Made by a program: the position numbers and the translations under genes
NCBI GenBank assembly: GCA_038241255.1
Contig: JBBRFW010000075.1
Location: forward strand, 1 to 18,188
Reading direction: 5' to 3'
Source: Schlegelella_A sp038241255
GTDB lineage: Bacteria > Pseudomonadota > Gammaproteobacteria > Burkholderiales > Burkholderiaceae_C
DNA: 18,188 nt
Shown: piece by piece, positions 7,778 through 15,608 of the stretch
Position numbering within the stretch: the first letter of the stretch is position 1
Layout: each line of letters opens with the position of its first letter
Notes under the pieces: model-generated
Database searches by the model: none
What the model saw: only the letters and a program-made list of their open reading frames with translations
Told to the model about the DNA's origin: nothing

Positions 7778-9750
7778 CACCGGTCGTTGATACACACCAG
7801 CGCGACCGCAAACGCCCCGAGCTCAAGCTTGTGCAGATCGAGCGCCAGCACGTCCGCCTGAAACGCCGCCGGCGCGGTGGTTGCGCGCTCGAAGCTCGCT
7901 TCGTCGAGCACGATGCCGAAGGGCCGCGCACCCGCGTGATTCACATGAACCTGCCGCGCTTGCGCAGTCAGGTTGGCGAGCCACAGTAGCGTCGCACCCC
8001 GCACGCGGTATGCGAGACACCGCACGCTGGCTGCCTCGGATGACATGGCCGAGACCAGCGGCGCACCGGCCGCTCGCGTCAGCCCGGCGACGACGTGAAA
8101 CGCCGGATAGACCACCGTGCCGGCGAGCGCGTCGTAGTAGGGCAGCGCCGCTTCCCCGCGACGATGAATCAGGCCCAGTGGCCCAGTCGGCGCGCCCAGG
8201 CTTACCGCCTCCACGCCGGTGGGCGCGAGGCTAGCAATGTAGCCCAGCGTCCACGCCGCACCGAACAGGCCGCGTTGGCGCGGGTCGCTCTTTGCGAGGC
8301 AGATGCGCTGATTGTCGGGGTTCGGCGCGTAGGTCTGCCCATAGGGGTTGTCGCGACAGCCGATCGAGCTCGGACCGATGCGATACGCGGTCTTGCCGAT
8401 GAAGCCGCGCGCGGTCGCGACCTGGTACGGCAGCGACTCATGGGTTTCCATCACCGAACGATCGTCCGCCGCATGCGCGATCGGACAGGTCACGTTATGC
8501 ACAAAGTCGAGCAGTTCTGCCGGCGGGCGCTTGCGGTTCAGTTCGGTGAAGAACGAGAACGTGCCGCCGCCGAGTCGGACGCCCGGGAGCGCCGCGCGCG
8601 CCGCGCGATACAGCGCATCGAGCGGCGGCGCCGGCGGCCGCGTGCTACCGGGCAACACCCCCTTCAGATCACCGACCGGGCACAGCGCGACGGCGTCGAG
8701 CGGCAGCGCAGCCTCGCGCACCAGCGCGGCGAGGCGCCGCAGCTCGGGCTCGAACGCGTTGACGCTGGCGACCACGACCTCGAGCTCGCAACGCGCACCG
8801 GTAGCCGCGCACAGCAGCTTGTAGCCGTCGAGCTCGCGCCTCCCGTGCCGCGCACGCGGGTCGAACTGGCAGATCAACAGCCGCGGCGCCACGCCCTTCA
8901 ACAGATCGAGTGCGCCGGTCGTTGCCGTGATCTCTTCAGCGGGCATGCCCAGCCCGATCATCGGCATGCGGCCGCGCGTCGGCTGGCCGAGCGTGATCTC
9001 GATCGCCGTGGCGCGCGCGCGCTGTTTGGACCTCAGCGCGCGCCCCTCGAGCGTCAGGATGACGCGCTGCGTCACCGTCTCGCCGGATTTCAGCGTGTAC
9101 GGCCACGGCAGCGCGAGCGGCCGCACGTAGGTCTTAAACGACGCGTCGGTCCAGTTGCGGTGATCCTCCATCTCGAAGGTATCGCCCTCCATGCGCACGA
9201 TCGCCTTCAGCCCGGGGGCGACCTGGTGCGTCAGCGCGCGGACGCTCAGGTACGGCTGTACCGGGTCGACCTGAGCCGGAAAGGTCGACGCCTCCACCGT
9301 GCCGTCGACATGCTCGACCGTGACGCGCTGCCCAGCCACGCCCTGCAGCGGGTGCAGCACCACGAAGCCGGTGCGGCAGGTGACGAAGTCGGTGGCCGGC
9401 GTGGCGCTGGCGCTGAATGCAAGGTCGCCGTCGCTGCCCCCGTCGATGCGCGCTTCGAAGACGAGGCGCCTGCCGCGGAATTCGCAGGTCGCGCGGTAGC
9501 TAACGCTGAAGCCGTCGACACGCTGGTCGACGGCGAGATCGCTCAGGGTCGGCACATATGTGCCCCAGTTCTCGTCGCGCACAAGAAACGAGAGCGCCCG
9601 CAAGACCTCGACGCCGCCGACCTTGAGGTAGCGCAGGTTGCCGTTGTCGAGCTCGACCGACAGCGGCCCGGCGCCCAAGGTGAGCCCGATGACGTCAGGT
9701 TGTTCGGTGCCACAACGCTTGATCGCGGCGGAGACGCTGACTCCAGTCAT
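7777..9750 (-). CDS. apnL: D-apionate lactonase-like protein (ApnL family)
   Basis: A 657-residue cytoplasmic protein (no signal peptide). Segments match what I recall of D-apionate lactonases, which hydrolyse D-apionolactone to D-apionate in D-apiose breakdown: GNLRYLKVGGVEVLRAL (37-53), RDENWGTYVPTLSDL (58-72), GFVVLHPLQG (128-137), and FEMEDHRNWTDASFKTY (192-208) with PLALPWP after it. The N-terminal beta-rich part (to about 240) is followed by a probable TIM-barrel region (about 260-520) and a C-terminal beta domain. The start at 9750 is chosen because GAGG lies eight bases upstream; the open frame continues to 9846, but that would run into the divergent gene. It heads the minus-strand direction towards the E1/SDR/TRAP cluster, separated by the 840-bp region holding the relic gene. 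The symbol rests on motif memory only. Confidence 0.72.
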   Translation of the reverse strand: MTGVSVSAAIKRCGTEQPDVIGLTLGAGPLSVELDNGNLRYLKVGGVEVLRALSFLVRDENWGTYVPTLSDLAVDQRVDGFSVSYRATCEFRGRRLVFEARIDGGSDGDLAFSASATPATDFVTCRTGFVVLHPLQGVAGQRVTVEHVDGTVEASTFPAQVDPVQPYLSVRALTHQVAPGLKAIVRMEGDTFEMEDHRNWTDASFKTYVRPLALPWPYTLKSGETVTQRVILTLEGRALRSKQRARATAIEITLGQPTRGRMPMIGLGMPAEEITATTGALDLLKGVAPRLLICQFDPRARHGRRELDGYKLLCAATGARCELEVVVASVNAFEPELRRLAALVREAALPLDAVALCPVGDLKGVLPGSTRPPAPPLDALYRAARAALPGVRLGGGTFSFFTELNRKRPPAELLDFVHNVTCPIAHAADDRSVMETHESLPYQVATARGFIGKTAYRIGPSSIGCRDNPYGQTYAPNPDNQRICLAKSDPRQRGLFGAAWTLGYIASLAPTGVEAVSLGAPTGPLGLIHRRGEAALPYYDALAGTVVYPAFHVVAGLTRAAGAPLVSAMSSEAASVRCLAYRVRGATLLWLANLTAQARQVHVNHAGARPFGIVLDEASFERATTAPAAFQADVLALDLHKLELGAFAVALVCINDR

Positions 9751-9821
9751 GGCCTGTTCCTCGGAAGAAAAATTTGACGTTGAACGATACTGCCCGCCTG
9801 CATCGCGACGAGGCACCGAAC
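9751..9821. promoter_or_regulatory. Divergent intergenic region between the lactonase-like gene and the aldo/keto reductase gene
   Basis: Only 71 bases separate the two starts, so both promoters and any operator must sit here or in the coding ends. Both ribosome sites are visible: GAGG eight bases before each ATG. A TTGACG hexamer (9774-9779, plus) resembles a -35 element but lacks a good -10 partner at 16-18 bases. The centre (about 9766-9786) is A/T-richer than its surroundings. Confidence 0.45.
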
Positions 9822-10850
9822 ATGGACTATCGAACCGTCGGAGCATCAGACCTGAAGGTCTCGGTGCTGAGCCTGGGGACCGCTACTTTCGGCGGTGGCA
9901 ATGCGTTCTTTAAAGCCTGGGGCGAGACCGACGTGGCCGAAGCGACGAGCCTGGTCGACATCGCACTCGACGCCGGCGTGAACCTCTTCGACAGCGCCGA
10001 CGTCTACTCCGACGGCTTGGCCGAATCGATCCTCGGCCAGGCCATCGCGGGGCGGCGCGACAAGCTGCTGATCTCGACCAAGGCCAGCTTCCGGGTCGGC
10101 CCCGGCCCAAATGACATCGGCTCGTCGCGGCGTCACTTGGTGGCCGCCTGCGAGGCCAGCCTGCGCCGCCTCGGCACCGACCACATTGATCTGTGGCAAC
10201 TGCACGCCTTCGATGCGCTGACGCCGATCGACGAAACCCTGCACGCGATGGACGGCCTGGTGCGCGCCGGTAAGGTCCGCTTTATCGGTTGCTCGAACTT
10301 TTCGGGGTGGCACCTGATGAAGTCGCTGGCGCTGTCGCAGCAAAACAGCTGGGCGCGGCACGTGGCCCATCAGGCTTACTACTCGCTGCTCGCGCGCGAG
10401 TACGAGTGGGAGTTGATGCCGCTGGCGATTGACCAGAACATCGGCACCGTGGTGTGGAGCCCGCTGGCGGGCGGGCGGCTGAGCGGCAAGATCGCCCGCG
10501 GCCAGATGGCGCCGCCTGGCACGCGCACCGCCGAGCTTGGCACGCACGGGCCCGACTCGCCGCCCGAGCAGTTCTATGCCGTGATAGACGTGCTGCGCGA
10601 GATCGCTGCCGAGAACGGCCGCAGCGTCTCGCAGATCGCCTTGAACTGGCTCCTGCACCGCCCGACGATTTCGACGCTGGTGATCGGCGCGCGCAACTCC
10701 GGCCAGTTGCGCGACAACCTGGGCACGGTCGAGTTCAAGCTCAGCGACGAGCAGGTGTGCCGGCTCGACGCGGTGAGCGAGCCGCAGCCCGTCTACCCGT
10801 ATTGGCATCAGCGGCTGACGTTCAAGGACCGCAACCCGCCGCCGGTGTAG
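9822..10850 (+). CDS. Aldo/keto reductase (oxidoreductase of the YghZ/AKR12-like kind)
   Basis: A 342-residue NAD(P)(H)-dependent TIM-barrel enzyme. The catalytic tetrad is complete: D57 and Y62 (LFDSADVY), K87 (ISTK) and H128 (DLWQLH). The C-terminal cofactor-binding part has VVWSPLAGGRLSGK, and IGARNSGQLRDNL near 288-300. The start at 9822 has GAGG eight bases upstream; an upstream in-frame ATG or TTG near 9774 would add 16 residues without a ribosome site. Its divergent pairing with the lactonase-like gene suggests linked control and function. It may convert a free sugar (such as apiose) to the lactone, or reduce an aldehyde product (inference). Known D-apiose dehydrogenases are of the Gfo/Idh type, so this would be a non-orthologous replacement. 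Confidence 0.9.
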   Translation: MDYRTVGASDLKVSVLSLGTATFGGGNAFFKAWGETDVAEATSLVDIALDAGVNLFDSADVYSDGLAESILGQAIAGRRDKLLISTKASFRVGPGPNDIGSSRRHLVAACEASLRRLGTDHIDLWQLHAFDALTPIDETLHAMDGLVRAGKVRFIGCSNFSGWHLMKSLALSQQNSWARHVAHQAYYSLLAREYEWELMPLAIDQNIGTVVWSPLAGGRLSGKIARGQMAPPGTRTAELGTHGPDSPPEQFYAVIDVLREIAAENGRSVSQIALNWLLHRPTISTLVIGARNSGQLRDNLGTVEFKLSDEQVCRLDAVSEPQPVYPYWHQRLTFKDRNPPPV

Positions 10851-10884
10851 CCGACCACGCATCTCAGCACGCGCTGGAAGACGC

Positions 10885-11880
10885 TCAGCGCCGCGAGATG
10901 CCGCGACCCTCGAGCACGACACCGATGGCCGTCACACCGATGATAAGCACGCCCCAGATCGCGACGGTCAGAAATGGGCTGAAGTCGAGCAGATTGAAGG
11001 CCGACGAGATCACCTGCAACAGGATCAGCGCCATCACCAGACCGCCGACCTTGCCGAACCCGCCGAACGGGTCGACGCCGCCAAGCACCGCGGCCAGGAT
11101 CGTCACCAGCAAGTAGCTCTCGCCGTACGCGGCGTTGGCCGAATTGAAGCGGGCCATCATCACCAGCGCCGCGACCACCGCGAGCAGACTCGACAGCACG
11201 TAGACGCCGAGCAGCACACGCCGGGTGTCGACGCCCGAGTAGCGCGTTGCCTTCTCGCTCGAGCCGATCATGTAGATCTTGTGGCCGAACGGGCTCTTAT
11301 TTAGCAGCACCGCTATCGGCACGCACAGCCCAAGGAAGATCAGCAGCGCCACCGGCACGCCGGCGAGCGTGCCGTTGCCGAGGAAGACGATCGGCTCGGG
11401 AAAGCCCGAGATCACGTTGCCGCGCGTGAGGCCGATCGACAGGCCCTTGCACATCGTCATCGTGCCGAGCGTCGCGAGAATCGGCGACACGCCCAGGTAC
11501 GCGATAACGAAGCCGTTGATCAGCCCGACGCAGAGCGCGACCCAGACGCCGGCGAGTATCGCAATTACCTGCCAGCCGCCCGACATTAAGCCATGCGCGG
11601 CAGGCACGTGCGTGGTCAGCACATAGGCCATCGTCAGCGCGCACAGGTTGGCGGTAGCGATGATCGACAGGTTTAGCCCGCCCGACAGCAGTGTGACCAT
11701 CATCGCCAGCGACAGGATGCCCAGCTCGGGCAACTGGTACGCCATCGACTGCAGCGCGCTCGCGCCGGCGATGCGGTCGCCGAGCATCAGCCAGAAGACC
11801 ACCACCACCGCCAGCAGCACCAGCGACAGCATCGGCACCGCCCCGCCGCCTAGGAAGCGTTGAACGACTACCCGCGTCAT
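10885..11880 (-). CDS. Sugar ABC transporter permease (RbsC family), second permease
   Basis: A 331-residue membrane protein with about eight to ten hydrophobic helices, of the BPD_transp_2 family that forms the channel of ribose/AI-2-type importers. LLSGGLNLSI (about 65-75), LGTMTMCKGLSIGLTRG and the cytoplasmic GSSEKATRYSGVDTRRV segment are family landmarks; the last contacts the ATPase. LAAVLGGVDPFGGFGKVGG is the usual late glycine-rich block. The start at 11880 is fixed by an ATGA overlap with the stop of the upstream permease gene. The frame extends back to 11961 but would bury itself in that gene. It is the last gene of the ABC operon and ends 34 bases from the convergent aldo/keto reductase. 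Confidence 0.93.
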   Translation of the reverse strand: MTRVVVQRFLGGGAVPMLSLVLLAVVVVFWLMLGDRIAGASALQSMAYQLPELGILSLAMMVTLLSGGLNLSIIATANLCALTMAYVLTTHVPAAHGLMSGGWQVIAILAGVWVALCVGLINGFVIAYLGVSPILATLGTMTMCKGLSIGLTRGNVISGFPEPIVFLGNGTLAGVPVALLIFLGLCVPIAVLLNKSPFGHKIYMIGSSEKATRYSGVDTRRVLLGVYVLSSLLAVVAALVMMARFNSANAAYGESYLLVTILAAVLGGVDPFGGFGKVGGLVMALILLQVISSAFNLLDFSPFLTVAIWGVLIIGVTAIGVVLEGRGISRR

Positions 11881-12893
11881 GGCGAACCTCGCGCACGCCG
11901 GCGGCGCTCCGACCAAGCGGTGATCGAGACCGCGAGCAGGATCGTCAGGCCGACGAACCACTGGTTCCAGTACGACGACACGCCGATCAGCACCAGCCCG
12001 TTCTGCAGGATCGCGAGCAGCGCCACGCCAAGGATCGCGCCGAAGACCGTGCCGACGCCGCCGTTCAAGCTCGCGCCGCCGAGCACGACCGCGGCGAGCA
12101 CGTCGAGCTCCTTACCGACGAGCACGGTCGGCGTCACCGACTGCGCGAGTTGAGCCTGCACGATCGACGCCACACCGGCGACGAAGCCGAGGTAACCGTA
12201 GACCAGCAGGTTGATGCGAAAGACGTGGAAGCCGAGGCGCTGTGCCGCGTCCTTGTTGCCGCCCAGCGCATAGATCTGGCGGCCGATATTGGTACGGTTC
12301 AGCAGCAGCCAGGTGACGGTGAACGCGCCGATTAAAAGCAGGATCTGCAGGTTCAATCCGTACGGCACACCGCTGGCGTCTTCATGCTCGAACCACGCGA
12401 TGCCGTCGCGAAAAAACTTGGGCAGCGAGGTGATGTAGTTGCCGCCGGTGGTGAAGATCAGAAGGCCGTAGAAAATGTTCAGCGTCGCGATCGACACGAT
12501 GATCGACGAGAGGCGCAGCTTGGTGACGAAGACCGCGTTGATCAGCCCGCATAGCATACCGGTCGCGCCGGCCACCGCGAACAGCGCGGCCCAGCCCAGG
12601 CCGTAATGGATGCCCACGGTCAGGGCCAGGTATTGCGCGACCGATGCGGTCGCGGTGAACGAGATATCGATATGGCCGGCGATCAGCACGACCAGCAGCC
12701 CCGAGGCGAGAATGCCGATGAAGGCGTTCGAAGTCAGCAGGTCGAACAGATTCTGCAGGGTCAGGAAGCTGTCGGTCGCAAGCGATAACGCGAGCGAGAG
12801 CAGCACGATGACCGCGAGCAACCAGAACTCGTGGCTGCGGCGAAAGCGGGCAAGGGCAGCGATCTTCGGGTTGGCGTTGTTCTGGTCACCCAT
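11877..12893 (-). CDS. Sugar ABC transporter permease (RbsC family), first permease
   Basis: A polytopic permease of 338 residues from the start chosen, partner of the following permease in a heterodimeric channel. SGLLVVLIAGHIDISFTA is the equivalent of the family G-IDLS motif. GRQIYALGGNKDAAQRLGFHV is the ATPase-facing loop, and VVLGGASLNGGVGTVFGAILG the glycine-rich block. The chosen start (MGDQNN) avoids overlap with the ATPase gene but has only a weak GGTGG nearby. An alternative ATG at 12929 (MSRAKKN) has a better GGGAG eight bases upstream and would overlap the ATPase gene by 26 bases. Either is possible, and the extra 12 residues are cytoplasmic. Confidence 0.92.
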   Translation of the reverse strand: MGDQNNANPKIAALARFRRSHEFWLLAVIVLLSLALSLATDSFLTLQNLFDLLTSNAFIGILASGLLVVLIAGHIDISFTATASVAQYLALTVGIHYGLGWAALFAVAGATGMLCGLINAVFVTKLRLSSIIVSIATLNIFYGLLIFTTGGNYITSLPKFFRDGIAWFEHEDASGVPYGLNLQILLLIGAFTVTWLLLNRTNIGRQIYALGGNKDAAQRLGFHVFRINLLVYGYLGFVAGVASIVQAQLAQSVTPTVLVGKELDVLAAVVLGGASLNGGVGTVFGAILGVALLAILQNGLVLIGVSSYWNQWFVGLTILLAVSITAWSERRRRARGSP

Positions 12894-12903
12894 CGACCAC
12901 CGC

Positions 12904-14403
12904 CTACAGTTCTTCTTCGCTCGACTCATGCGGCACGCACGCTCCCGCGAGCCGCCCGCGCCGCATCACGAGCACGCGGTGTGCGTGATAAAACACCTCG
13001 GGGATCTCGTCGGAAATCAACAGAATAGCCATCCCCTGCGCCGCGAGCGTGCGCACTACCTCGTAGATGCCGTCTTTGGCGGCGATGTCCACCCCCACCG
13101 TCGGGCTGTCGAGGATCAGGAGCTTCGGCTGCGTGGCCATCCACTTAGCGAGCACCACGCGTTGCTGGTTTCCGCCCGAGAGCGTGCGCACCGCGTTGTC
13201 GGGGTCCGGGGCCTTGATCGCCAGGTCGGAAATCCATTGGCGGGCGGTGCACTGGCGAGTCGCTTCCGAGATCAGGCCGAAGCGCGCCGGCAACTTATCG
13301 AGCACGGTGACGAGGATGTTCGACGAGATCGGCTGTCCGAGCACCAGGCCGAGGTTCAGCCGATCTTCCGACACGTAGGCTATGCCCTCGTCGATCGCCT
13401 GCGCGTTCGTCTTCAGCGCGAGTGGCTTGCCGTTCAGGCGGATCTCGCCGGCGGTCGGCCGGTTCATGCCGAATAGCGACAGCGCGAACTCGGTCCGCCC
13501 CGAGCCGAGCAGCCCGGTCAGGCCGACGATCTCGCCGGCACGGATTTCCAGGTTCACATCGTCGTACTGGCCGGTGCGCGACAGGTGGCTGACCGACAGC
13601 ACGGTCTTCGCCGCATCGACCCTTGTGGCCGAGGTCTGGTACTCGAAGGCCTTGCCAGTCATCAACGTGGCGAGCTTCTTGTCGTCCATCTCGCGCGCCG
13701 GGTATACGCCGACCTTGGCGCCGTCGCGTAGCACGGTGACACGCTCGGCGATCTCCATCACCTCGTCGAGTCGGTGCGAGACGAAGACGATGCAGATGCC
13801 GGCGCGCTTCAGGTCGGCGACCAGGCGAATCAATGCGTCGACCTCGTGACGGGTCAGCGAGGCGGTGGGCTCGTCCATGATCACGAGCTTCGCGTCGGCG
13901 GCCATCGCGCGGCAGATCGCGACGAGCTGCCGGTTCGCGATCGACAGGTCCTCGACGCGTGCATCCGGATCGAGGGCGGCGCCCACGCGCTCCATCGCGG
14001 CCTGCGCAGTGGCCCGGATCGCGCGCCAGTTCACCACCCCGGGAGCGCCGAGATGGCTCGCGACCGCAATGTTCTCGGCCACGCTCAGGTTCGGGAACAA
14101 CGACAGGTCTTGGTAGATGACCTGGATGCCGCGCTCGGTCGACTGCACCGGGTTCAGGTGGAGGTACTCACGCCCCTCGATGACGATGCGAGCGCCCGGC
14201 TCGGGGTGAAGAACGCCGGCGATGATCTTGATCAGCGTCGACTTGCCTGAGCCGTTTTCACCGACCAGGCAATGCACCTCGCCAGGCGCCAGCGACAGAT
14301 CGACATTGCGCAGCGCGACGACGCCACCGAAATGCTTGGAGATCGCTTGCAGCTCGAGGAAGTTGGCCAATTCCGAGCAACCAGTGGCGGCGTCGATGCT
14401 CAA
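12904..14403 (-). CDS. Sugar ABC transporter ATP-binding protein with two ATPase domains (RbsA type)
   Basis: A 499-residue double ATPase powering the two permeases. Domain 1 has a normal Walker A (GENGSGKST, 48-56), Walker B (VIMDEPT, 174-180) and H210, with the signature written LSIANRQ (153-159). Domain 2 has the family's altered Walker A (GLLGSGRTE), a standard signature LSGGNQQR (408-415), and a Walker B that reads LILDSPT (429-435), so S433 stands where the catalytic glutamate normally is. No H-loop histidine occurs in domain 2 (ISDE), which is common in this family. The longest frame opens with TTG at 14403, just after the stem-loop; no Shine-Dalgarno is seen. Another TTG (codon 12, before ANFLELQ) is possible, so the N-terminus is uncertain. 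Confidence 0.93.
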   Translation of the reverse strand: MSIDAATGCSELANFLELQAISKHFGGVVALRNVDLSLAPGEVHCLVGENGSGKSTLIKIIAGVLHPEPGARIVIEGREYLHLNPVQSTERGIQVIYQDLSLFPNLSVAENIAVASHLGAPGVVNWRAIRATAQAAMERVGAALDPDARVEDLSIANRQLVAICRAMAADAKLVIMDEPTASLTRHEVDALIRLVADLKRAGICIVFVSHRLDEVMEIAERVTVLRDGAKVGVYPAREMDDKKLATLMTGKAFEYQTSATRVDAAKTVLSVSHLSRTGQYDDVNLEIRAGEIVGLTGLLGSGRTEFALSLFGMNRPTAGEIRLNGKPLALKTNAQAIDEGIAYVSEDRLNLGLVLGQPISSNILVTVLDKLPARFGLISEATRQCTARQWISDLAIKAPDPDNAVRTLSGGNQQRVVLAKWMATQPKLLILDSPTVGVDIAAKDGIYEVVRTLAAQGMAILLISDEIPEVFYHAHRVLVMRRGRLAGACVPHESSEEEL

Positions 14404-14407
14404 GAAA

Positions 14408-14431
14408 ACGGGCGAGGGAGGCCTCGCCCGT
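14408..14431 (-). terminator. Intra-operon stem-loop with T-run between the binding-protein and ATPase genes
   Basis: A perfect ten-base inverted repeat (ACGGGCGAGG and CCTCGCCCGT) encloses a four-base loop. On the transcribed minus strand it is followed at once by TTTTCTT. This is the shape of a Rho-independent terminator, but it lies inside an operon, 29 bases past the binding-protein stop and ending five bases before the earliest ATPase start. In importer operons such hairpins commonly stop or stabilise part of the transcripts, so that the binding protein is made in excess over the ATPase and permeases. Its nearness to the ATPase start also means it could hide the start region in the RNA. 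Confidence 0.75.
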
Positions 14432-14460
14432 CGGGTTGCGAAGGATGACTAGACCGGCGC

Positions 14461-15462
14461 TCAGAGCCCGCCGGCCATCAGGCCCGCAATCGTCTCGTTG
14501 TTGATGCGCATGATCTTGTCGACCTTGATCAGCTTGCCCGGCACGTCGACCGCGGCCTTGCCCAGACCGGGGATGTCGACCCCGTCCTTGATCTCCTTGC
14601 CGTCGAGCACCAGCCGCGCGACGGCGACCATCGCGTAGCCGGCGTCGGTCGGGTTCCAGAGGAAGCCCTCGCGGATGATGCCGTCGGCGATCAGGTCTTT
14701 GGCCTGACTGGGCAGCACCGTGCCTACGATCGCGATCTTCTTGCCCAGGCGCTTCTCGCGCACCGCGTTGCCGGCGCCGATCGGTCCGTTCGAGCCGAAA
14801 CCGAGGATGCCCTTCAGGTTCGGGTACGCCTTGATGACGTCGAGCGTGGTCTTGTACGAGCTGTCAATTTCGTCGGCACCGGGGTAGCGGTCGGCCACGA
14901 GCTTCATCTTCGGGTAATGCGCCTTCTGGTAGGCGATCGCAGCATCGGCCCACTTGTTGTGCAGCGGCGTGGTCAGCGTGCCAACGTAGACGACGTAGTC
15001 GCCGCTTTCGGCCATGTCCTTGGCCAGACGCTGCATCTGCACTTCTCCAAAGCGCACCGAGTCGATCAGCTCGACGTTCCAGTCGCGCCCCTCCTGTTCG
15101 GGGCCTTCGTGCGTGATGACCTTAATGCCTGCAGCCTGCGCGCGCTTGAGCACCGGCTCGCACACCTTCACGTCGAGCGGAACGAGGCCGATCACGGTGA
15201 CCTTCTTCGCAATCAGGTCTTCGAGCAGCTTGACCTGCTGCGCCGGGTCGACATTCGCGGGACCGACCATGGTCGCGTCGATGTTGAAATCTTTCGCGCC
15301 CTTCTTGATGCCCTTCTCGACCGCGTTGAACCACGGAATGCCGGCGATTTTCACCACCGTGACCATGGTCGGATTCGCGGCAAAGGCGAGCCGCGCGGTC
15401 AAGCCCGAGGCGCCGGCCAATGCGGCGCCGCCCAATGCCTTGAGTGTCTTGCGTCGATTCAT
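14461..15462 (-). CDS. Sugar ABC transporter periplasmic binding protein (Peripla_BP_4, RbsB/LsrB-like)
   Basis: A 333-residue exported protein. A Sec-type leader (MNRRKT then a hydrophobic run) ends near AFA at 28. The mature part has the two-lobe type I fold typical of ribose, rhamnose and AI-2 binding proteins: AGIPWFNAVEKGIKKGA near the start of lobe 1, NVDPAQQVKLLEDLIAKKV, GLVPLDVKVCEPVLKRAQAAGIKVITHE, and a hinge region before GSNGPIGAGNAV. The ATG has GGAG seven bases upstream. It is followed by the ATPase and two permease genes, in the usual order for such importers. Ligand is not predictable with confidence; the linked aldo/keto reductase and epimerase genes suggest a free pentose, hexose or branched sugar. 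Confidence 0.92.
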   Translation of the reverse strand: MNRRKTLKALGGAALAGASGLTARLAFAANPTMVTVVKIAGIPWFNAVEKGIKKGAKDFNIDATMVGPANVDPAQQVKLLEDLIAKKVTVIGLVPLDVKVCEPVLKRAQAAGIKVITHEGPEQEGRDWNVELIDSVRFGEVQMQRLAKDMAESGDYVVYVGTLTTPLHNKWADAAIAYQKAHYPKMKLVADRYPGADEIDSSYKTTLDVIKAYPNLKGILGFGSNGPIGAGNAVREKRLGKKIAIVGTVLPSQAKDLIADGIIREGFLWNPTDAGYAMVAVARLVLDGKEIKDGVDIPGLGKAAVDVPGKLIKVDKIMRINNETIAGLMAGGL

Positions 15463-15525
15463 GAGTTGTCTCCATGTCTCGCTCGAGGCGAGGTATTGTG
15501 TTGGGTGTCCTACAGGTGCCGAACG

Positions 15526-15554
15526 ATCCTAGTGCGGGCCGCGGCGAAAAACAA
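15526..15554 (-). promoter_or_regulatory. Candidate sigma70-like promoter ahead of the ABC transporter binding-protein gene
   Basis: On the minus strand TTGTTT (15554-15549) and TAGGAT (15531-15526) are separated by 17 bases, with the ATG 63 bases beyond the -10 element. The match to consensus is moderate (three and four of six). It lies in the 146-base gap after the upstream aldo/keto reductase, so the ABC genes could have their own promoter besides read-through. Confidence 0.35.
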
Positions 15555-15608
15555 TGCGTGGTTTACGCGCGGTGTTCGCGCCTGATACTCAGGCCGAGTG
15601 CGCGCTGC

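Noticed and set aside
7421..7989. Overlapping plus-strand frames across the lactonase 3' end and gap
   Set aside because: Low-complexity Arg/Ser-rich translations with no motif, partly antisense to the lactonase.
8095..9777. Plus-strand open frame of 560 codons opposite the lactonase-like gene
   Set aside because: Arg/Ala-rich with no family motif; the opposite strand has the conserved lactonase segments and a good ribosome site.
9774..9779. TTGACG as a -35 box for the first aldo/keto reductase
   Set aside because: No acceptable -10 hexamer at 16-18 bases downstream, so it is mentioned but not called as a promoter.
15568..15582. Five-base inverted repeat (GCGCG/CGCGC) in the gap before the ABC genes
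   Set aside because: Simple GC alternation of this length is common by chance at this base composition; no T-run and no sign of an operator.
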